Assembly (NCBI GenBank): GCA_955652625.1
Contig: CATPBM010000243.1
Location: 1 to 6,143, forward strand
DNA: 6,143 bases
Source: an uncultured Steroidobacteraceae bacterium
GTDB taxonomy: Bacteria > Pseudomonadota > Gammaproteobacteria > Steroidobacterales > Steroidobacteraceae
Reading direction: 5' to 3'
Below the pieces are notes generated by a model. That model was not told the origin of the DNA, searched no databases, and worked only from the letters and a program-made list of their open reading frames with translations. The position numbers and the translations under genes were made by a program. How positions within the stretch are numbered: the first letter of the stretch is position 1; each line of letters begins with the position of its first letter. This document shows positions 1 to 3,451 of this stretch, in pieces.

Positions 1-14
1 GCGTTTTGATTTTC

Positions 15-36
15 AGTAAGAGGCTTAAGTCTTACT
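15..36 (-). other. Stem-loop overlapping the lipoprotein stop codon
   Basis: AGTAAGA (15-21) and TCTTACT (30-36) are perfect 7-bp complements around an 8-nt loop, and the minus-strand TAA stop (34-32) lies in the stem. The position fits a 3'-end structure for the lipoprotein transcript. On the minus strand, however, the stem is followed by an A-rich rather than a T-rich tract, and the stem is AT-rich. It is therefore not a canonical intrinsic terminator. It may stabilise the mRNA 3' end, or the real terminator may lie beyond the left edge. Confidence 0.35.
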
Positions 37-349
37 TGGAAACCGACCGCTTGAACATCCGGTCGATCTTCTCATTGGTCGCGTCGCAGCACGACTGGCT
101 GGCATGGGCCGCAGCCACCGCCTGGTTGGCCGTGCTCTGCGCGCCACTGGCGGCCTGGTTGGCCGATTGGGCCGCGCTGTTCGCCTGATCAGCGGAGCTC
201 TTTGCCGCCGACACGTCACCTTGCACCTTGGCCAGCTGAGCCTTCAGATCTGCCACTTCCGCTTGGAGGGGCTTCAGATCCGTACACCCTGCCAGTCCAA
301 CCACCAATGCCACGGCAGCCGCCGCCTTCACAACGCTCGCGCACTTCAT
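32..349 (-). CDS. Alanine-zipper outer-membrane lipoprotein (Lpp/OprI-like)
   Basis: The 105-residue product starts with a lipoprotein signal peptide: K2 and K8, a hydrophobic Ala/Val/Leu stretch at about 9-20, then lipobox L19-A20-G21-C22. C22 would be lipidated after signal peptidase II cleavage, leaving 83 residues, about the size of OprI. Residues 24-85 form an Ala/Gln/Ser-rich coiled coil (alanine zipper) without proline after P27. The end, IDRMFKRSVSK, finishes in a lysine preceded by basic residues. In the Lpp/OprI family this terminal lysine is the point of covalent linkage to peptidoglycan. By family, the protein would tether the outer membrane to the cell wall. The ATG at 349 is chosen over the upstream in-frame ATG at 457 because it opens exactly on the signal peptide and has a strong ribosome site (AGGGGA, 5 nt away). 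An adjacent cysteine pair (C87-C88) near the C terminus is unusual compared with E. coli Lpp. The assignment rests on architecture rather than alignment; peptidoglycan attachment is inferred. Confidence 0.85.
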   Translation of the reverse strand: MKCASVVKAAAAVALVVGLAGCTDLKPLQAEVADLKAQLAKVQGDVSAAKSSADQANSAAQSANQAASGAQSTANQAVAAAHASQSCCDATNEKIDRMFKRSVSK

Positions 350-354
350 AAACG

Positions 355-360
355 TCCCCT
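355..360 (-). promoter_or_regulatory. Strong ribosome binding site of the lipoprotein gene
   Basis: AGGGGA on the minus strand ends 5 nt before the ATG at 349. It decides the start codon, because the upstream in-frame ATG at 457 would add 36 residues ahead of a complete signal peptide. A strong site fits a highly translated structural lipoprotein. Confidence 0.75.
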
Positions 361-384
361 TTGGGTTGTTGATTCGGGATGTCC

Positions 385-413
385 CTGATAACCGAACCGA
401 CTCCGGTAAGCAA
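385..413 (-). promoter_or_regulatory. Possible promoter of the lipoprotein gene (weak match)
   Basis: On the minus strand TTGCTT (413-408) is followed 17 bp later by TATCAG (390-385), which is 36 bp upstream of the start codon. The spacing is ideal but the hexamers match sigma-70 poorly (3/6 and 4/6). It is the best candidate I found in this stretch, not a firm call. Confidence 0.22.
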
Positions 414-515
414 GTTCCGCCGTCGTTCGCCGCGCGCAACTGCATCAAATTTACCACGGGAATGCAACTCCAAACAGGCGTCTGTCTTCTGTTCGCGACA
501 GTTGCATCACAGGCG

Positions 516-566
516 CAGTGTCAGCTCGCGCGCGTGTTTGCGACGGTGGCGGAGCAGTTGACACTG
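516..566. repeat. 11-bp inverted repeat with 29-nt loop
   Basis: The arm CAGTGTCAGCT (516-526) pairs with AGTTGACACTG (556-566). Eight outer base pairs are perfect, followed by one G-U pair and two more matches. An RNA copy could form a stem. A competing pairing exists between TGTCAGC (519-525) and GCTGACA (594-600), so alternative structures are possible. The T-run after the right arm is only TTTT, too weak to call a terminator. Confidence 0.45.
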
Positions 567-604
567 GAATTTTGGGCAGTTGCGTTGCGGGTTGCTGACA
601 GTTG
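555..604 (+). repeat. Three CAGTTG motifs at exact 22-bp spacing
   Basis: CAGTTG begins at 555, 577 and 599. A further plus-strand copy begins at 499, and an inverted copy lies at 437-442. A 22-bp spacing is close to two turns of the helix, so all three would face the same side of the DNA, as in an array of protein-binding sites. The sequence between the motifs is not conserved, so this is not a simple tandem duplication. The binding partner, if any, is unknown. Confidence 0.5.
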
Positions 605-681
605 CTGCAAGGCGGAATGTCTTGTCAGGGTGCGTGATTTGCGTCGCTCGCATGCGTGAGCGTGCGAGGTCACAGCACTCA

Positions 682-698
682 CCAGCAACCGTTGCTGG
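682..698. promoter_or_regulatory. 17-bp perfect palindrome upstream of the lexA promoter
   Basis: CCAGCAAC and GTTGCTGG are exact reverse complements around one central C. The site ends 18 bp before the proposed lexA -35 element. Dyads of this size are typical of dimeric regulators or stable small hairpins. It does not resemble the LexA box. It uses the same GTTGC core that recurs across the intergenic region, so it may be the strongest member of that motif set. Function is not known. Confidence 0.45.
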
Positions 699-716
699 CT
701 GCGCCCAGAGCCCCTC

Positions 717-744
717 TTGCCGCGGACGCTGATCTGGATATAAT
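717..744 (+). promoter_or_regulatory. lexA operon sigma-70-type promoter
   Basis: A perfect TATAAT lies at 739-744. TTGCCG at 717-722 (4/6 to TTGACA) precedes it with a 16-bp spacer. Transcription would start around 750-752, immediately next to the LexA operator at 753-768, so bound LexA would block initiation. The AT-rich block stands out sharply from the surrounding GC-rich DNA. Confidence 0.75.
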
Positions 745-752
745 TACAGTAG

Positions 753-768
753 CTGTATATATAAACAG
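753..768. promoter_or_regulatory. LexA operator (SOS box)
   Basis: CTGTATATATAAACAG matches the E. coli-type CTGT-N8-ACAG consensus, including the alternating TA core. It lies between the -10 box and the lexA start codon at 778. This is the normal arrangement for an autoregulated lexA gene. The recognition helix of the LexA encoded next door is nearly the same as that of E. coli, which agrees with this box type. An additional ACAG half-site lies 3 bp upstream (746-749). Confidence 0.93.
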
Positions 769-777
769 GCAGGCGAA

Positions 778-1401
778 ATGTCCGATCTTACCCCTCGCCA
801 GACACAAATCCTGCGCCTCATCCAGCGCTTCATCTCCGATACCGGTATGCCGCCGACGCGCGCCGAAATCGCGCGCGAGCTGGGCTTCCGCTCCGCCAAC
901 GCCGCCGAGGAGCATTTGCGGGCCCTGGCCCGCAAGGGCGTCATCGCGCTCGTGCCGGGCACCTCGCGGGGGATCCAGCTCAAGGACACCATCCGGGAGC
1001 AGATCGGGCTGCCGCTCATCGGCCGGGTGGCCGCCGGCAAGCCCATTTTCGCCGAAGAGAACTTCGAGGCGCGGCTGCAGATCGATCCGGGCGTGTTCCA
1101 GCCCCGGCCGCATTACCTGCTGAAGGTCACCGGCATGAGCATGAAAGATGCCGGCATTCTCGACGGAGACCTGGTCGCGGTGCATCGCACTTCCGAAGTG
1201 CGCAGTCGCCAGATCGTGGTGGCGCGGCTTGCGAACGAGGTCACTGTGAAACGCTACCGCCAGGAAGGCTCAGTGGTGTGGCTGCTGCCTGAGAACACCG
1301 AATTTGAACCGATCAGGGTGGACCTGAAAGAGGAGGCGCTGCTCATCGAGGGAATCGTCGTAGGCGTGGTGCGCCGGGGACGCGCAGCCGGGTTGATGTG
1401 A
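778..1401 (+). CDS. lexA: LexA, SOS transcriptional repressor
   Basis: The 207-residue protein is close in length to E. coli LexA (202). The N-terminal winged helix-turn-helix spans about residues 1-68. Its recognition helix reads [12 protein letters not shown] (36-47), differing from the E. coli sequence I recall by A40 in place of Pro. The hinge is followed by the Ala-Gly self-cleavage site A86-G87 (RVAAGKP). The S24-type peptidase domain carries nucleophile S121 in GMSM and general base K158 in VTVKRY, matching E. coli S119 and K156 with a constant offset. RecA filaments on single-stranded DNA stimulate self-cleavage, which lifts repression of the SOS genes. The ATG at 778 has an upstream AGGCG ribosome site (771-775). 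The gene is preceded by its own SOS box and followed after 21 nt by imuA, so LexA probably controls the whole mutagenesis operon from one promoter. Confidence 0.97.
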   Translation: MSDLTPRQTQILRLIQRFISDTGMPPTRAEIARELGFRSANAAEEHLRALARKGVIALVPGTSRGIQLKDTIREQIGLPLIGRVAAGKPIFAEENFEARLQIDPGVFQPRPHYLLKVTGMSMKDAGILDGDLVAVHRTSEVRSRQIVVARLANEVTVKRYRQEGSVVWLLPENTEFEPIRVDLKEEALLIEGIVVGVVRRGRAAGLM

Positions 1402-1422
1402 CCTGCGTTGCTGTGAGTTGGC

Positions 1423-2034
1423 GTGGCTGGCGATCCGAAATTGGCTCGATTGCTCGAGCACCCTGCTATCTGGCGTGCCCGCAGCGCGGTGCGCGCACCG
1501 CGAGGGCTCCCCACAGGATTTGCTGAACTGGATGAGCGGCTGCCCGGCAAAGGCTGGCCCCGCACCGGTCTGATCGAAATCCTCGTTTCCCGTTTCGGCA
1601 GCGGCGAGCTGTATCTGCTGTTGCCCGCGCTCGCCGCGCTGACGCGTGCCGCCACGGCACGCTGGTGCGTGTGGGTCGCACCGCCCCTGATTCCTTTTGC
1701 ACCGGCGCTTGCGTCCCGGGGCGTCGCGCTCGATCGGGTGGCGGTAGTGGGCGGGACGCGTTCGCTTTGGGCTTTCGAGCAGACGCTCGGCTCGGGCGCC
1801 TGCGATGCGGTGCTCGCCTGGGCGCGGCAACCCAAGCCACGCGATATCCGCCGCCTGCAACTCGCCGCCGAACGTGGCCGCACGCTCGGAGTGCTGTTTC
1901 GTCCGCGACGCGCGGCCCGGCAAGCCTCGACTGCGGTTTTGCGCCTGAGTCTCGAGCCGCTGGCCCCGGGCGTGCGCATCACGCTTTTGAAAGGCCGGGG
2001 CGTCCCGCGCGGTGCCTTCTGTTTGAATCTTTGA
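1423..2034 (+). CDS. imuA: ImuA, RecA-like translesion synthesis accessory protein
   Basis: The 203-residue product has the typical ImuA opening: a short helix with the HPAIWRA motif (13-19), then LPTGFAELDERLPGKGWPRT (29-48), the segment shared with the RecA/SulA-like fold. Where RecA has its P-loop, this protein has VSRFGSGELYLLLP (55-68), without the GKT lysine, so ATP binding in the RecA manner is doubtful. This degeneracy is usual in the family as I know it. The C terminus (LEPLAPGVRITLLKGRG, 177-193) resembles the family end. ImuA works with ImuB and DnaE2 in damage-induced mutagenesis, probably by protein contacts. The GTG start at 1423 is the first start codon after an in-frame TGA at 1414. 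Its ribosome site is weak, suggesting translation linked to lexA 21 nt upstream. imuB begins 13 nt after the stop. Confidence 0.88.
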   Translation: MAGDPKLARLLEHPAIWRARSAVRAPRGLPTGFAELDERLPGKGWPRTGLIEILVSRFGSGELYLLLPALAALTRAATARWCVWVAPPLIPFAPALASRGVALDRVAVVGGTRSLWAFEQTLGSGACDAVLAWARQPKPRDIRRLQLAAERGRTLGVLFRPRRAARQASTAVLRLSLEPLAPGVRITLLKGRGVPRGAFCLNL

Positions 2035-2047
2035 AAGCGCACCCCTC

Positions 2048-3451
2048 ATGCGCGCAAGTGTCTTCCGAAGCATCCCGCACGGTGCCTGGCCGGCGAAGCC
2101 GCCGGCGGTTGCGCCGCTGCGCGAAGTTCCGTCCGGGGCCGGGGCGAGTCCGGCACCGGAGCTGTGGGCCGGTGTGCATCTGCCCGGATGGGATTCGGCG
2201 GAAAAGCTCGGGTCTCTGGCGGCCCGCGCCCAGCGGTTCACGCCGCGCGTGAGCCTCGCGCCGCCGGACGGATTGCTGCTCGAGGTGCGCGGCAGCCTGC
2301 ACCTGTTCGCGGGCGTGACGGGTCTGCGCAGCGCGTTCATGAGCGAGTGTGTGCGCTTCAAGGTGCAGCCGGTGCTCGCGTTCGCGCCCACCCCGCTCGC
2401 GGCGCTGACGGCGGCGCGCGCCGGCAAGGCGCTGGAAGTGCTGAATGCCGCGCAACTCGTAGGGCAACTGGCGCCTTTGCCGCTCACCGCTTTGCGCTGG
2501 CCGGAAGAAACCCTCGCCCGCCTCACGCGCCTGGGCGTGCACACCGTGGGCGCGGTGCTGCGTTTGCCGCGCGCCGGCTTTGCGCGCCGTTTCGGCGCCG
2601 CGCAACTCGCCACCCTCGATTTGCTCACCGGACGTGCGCCGGATGTGCGCGCCGCTTTTCGCCCCCGCGAGCGCTTTCGCCGCCGCCGTGAGCCCGGCTG
2701 CGAGATTGCCAGTCATGACTTACTGCTCGCAGCGCTGGCGCCGCTGTTCGCCGATCTCGGCGTCTTCCTCAGGGCACGACAGTGCGGCGTGACGGAGCTC
2801 GAGTGCCTGCTTACCCACCGGCAGCGGCAAGTGACGCGTTGCGTGCTGCGGCTCGCGGCGCCGTGCGCGGATGCGCAGCGGCTTGCCGGACTGCTCGGCG
2901 AGCACCTGAGCGCACTGCAACTGCCCGAAGCGGTGCGGACCTGCGAGCTGCGCGCGGATAGCCTGGTGCCGCACAGGCAAGGCTCTGAGAATCTGTGGCA
3001 ACCGGGCGAGCAGGGTGGTGGCGCAGCAAGGGAAACCAGCGGGCTCATCGAGCGGCTGCGCGCACGCTTAGGTCCCGAGGCGGTACAAGGCCTGGGACTC
3101 CTCGAGGGACATCGGCCGGAGAGCTCCTGGTCGCTGACCGCGCCGCCCGCCCTGACAAGCCCGCCTGCCGGGGACGCAGCGCACGCCCCCATACACCCCT
3201 GCGGCTCCGCTCAGCGCCCCCTGTGGCTACTCGCCGCTCCGCAGCCACTGGCCATGCAGAACGGGCGGCCGCGCCGCCGCGGCCCGCTGCGTCTCGTGAG
3301 CGAACCCGAGCGCATCGAGACCGGCTGGTGGGACGGGGGCGAAATCACCCGCGATTACTACACCGCTATCGACATCCATGGCGTGCGGTTGTGGGTCTTC
3401 CGCGAGCGCGCGGCCCCGCATGGCTGGTTTCTGCACGGCGTTTTCGGGTGA
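2048..3451 (+). CDS. imuB: ImuB, inactive Y-family-like polymerase hub protein
   Basis: The 467-residue product matches ImuB from about residue 36 onward. RFTPRVSLAPPDGLLLEV (63-80) followed by GSLHLF is the palm segment; the DE catalytic pair of active Y-family polymerases is absent (E79-V80 instead). A helix-hairpin-helix thumb covers about 145-205 (LPLTALRW to GRAPDV), and a little-finger-like domain about 205-310. A clamp-binding-type motif QRPLW (389-393) is followed by the family C terminus, including ERIETGWWDG (421-430), DYYTA, RLWVFRER and GWFLHGVF (448-466). ImuB recruits DnaE2 and ImuA to the replication clamp. Residues 1-35 are Ala/Pro/Arg-rich and do not resemble the usual start (an LW-x-LP strand followed by the NxAARxxGVRPGxxLAxAQAL region); about 60 residues appear to be missing. 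The ATG at 2048 is the only start: the frame is closed by TGA at 2024, and neither other forward frame across 2048-2160 encodes the missing part. The stop overlaps the dnaE2 start. Confidence 0.9.
   Translation: MRASVFRSIPHGAWPAKPPAVAPLREVPSGAGASPAPELWAGVHLPGWDSAEKLGSLAARAQRFTPRVSLAPPDGLLLEVRGSLHLFAGVTGLRSAFMSECVRFKVQPVLAFAPTPLAALTAARAGKALEVLNAAQLVGQLAPLPLTALRWPEETLARLTRLGVHTVGAVLRLPRAGFARRFGAAQLATLDLLTGRAPDVRAAFRPRERFRRRREPGCEIASHDLLLAALAPLFADLGVFLRARQCGVTELECLLTHRQRQVTRCVLRLAAPCADAQRLAGLLGEHLSALQLPEAVRTCELRADSLVPHRQGSENLWQPGEQGGGAARETSGLIERLRARLGPEAVQGLGLLEGHRPESSWSLTAPPALTSPPAGDAAHAPIHPCGSAQRPLWLLAAPQPLAMQNGRPRRRGPLRLVSEPERIETGWWDGGEITRDYYTAIDIHGVRLWVFRERAAPHGWFLHGVFG

Larger units (their letters stand above)
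497..621 (+). repeat. Imperfect ~26-bp direct repeat, two copies 100 bp apart
   Basis: The copies are 497-522 and 597-621. Both open with GACAGTTGC, then share CA, AGGCG, a single A and a final TGTC in the same order. Allowing a 1-nt gap, about 21 of 25-26 positions agree. The start-to-start distance is exactly 100 bp. No target-site duplication or transposase is associated. The origin is unknown. Confidence 0.6.
350..777. other. Divergent intergenic region, repeat-rich, no convincing gene
   Basis: This 428-bp gap lies between the divergent lipoprotein gene and lexA. Short open frames crossing it (for example 366-659 plus) have no recognisable protein features or ribosome sites and are rejected. 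The pentamer GTTGC, on either strand, occurs nine times: 436-440, 464-468, 501-505, 579-583, 584-588, 591-595, 601-605, 685-689 and 691-695. Roughly one is expected by chance at this length. The region also contains direct and inverted repeats listed separately. The right end carries the lexA promoter and operator. The middle (about 430-700) has no assigned role. It could be a multi-site regulatory region, a small RNA, or decayed repeat DNA. Confidence 0.7.

Noticed and set aside
482..501. Possible second SOS box (CTGT ... ACAG)
   Set aside because: The half-sites are separated by 12 nt (or 5 nt using the inner CTGT), not the required 8, and there is no TA-rich core.
567..580. Intrinsic terminator after the 516-566 inverted repeat
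   Set aside because: The following tract has only four T residues and then G-rich sequence, and no upstream plus-strand gene needs termination.
499..604. CRISPR-like array
   Set aside because: The repeated units are only 6-9 bp, spacing is 22 or 56 bp, and there are no cas genes. This does not fit repeat-spacer architecture.
366..659. 97-codon plus-strand frame in the intergenic region
   Set aside because: No ribosome site, no recognisable motif or signal peptide, cysteine-rich random-looking composition, and it overlaps the repeat-rich stretch.
656..1123. 155-codon plus-strand frame overlapping the lexA promoter and gene
   Set aside because: It runs through the promoter and SOS box and then out of frame across lexA; Ser/Arg/Pro-rich shadow.
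1402..1422. Separate promoter or LexA box for imuA
   Set aside because: Only 21 nt separate lexA and imuA, and neither a CTGT-N8-ACAG site nor -35/-10 elements are present there.
1270..2628. 452-codon open frame on the minus strand opposite imuA and imuB
   Set aside because: The composition is Arg/Ala/Gly-rich without motifs, and it spans three clearly coding plus-strand genes. It is a GC-driven shadow.
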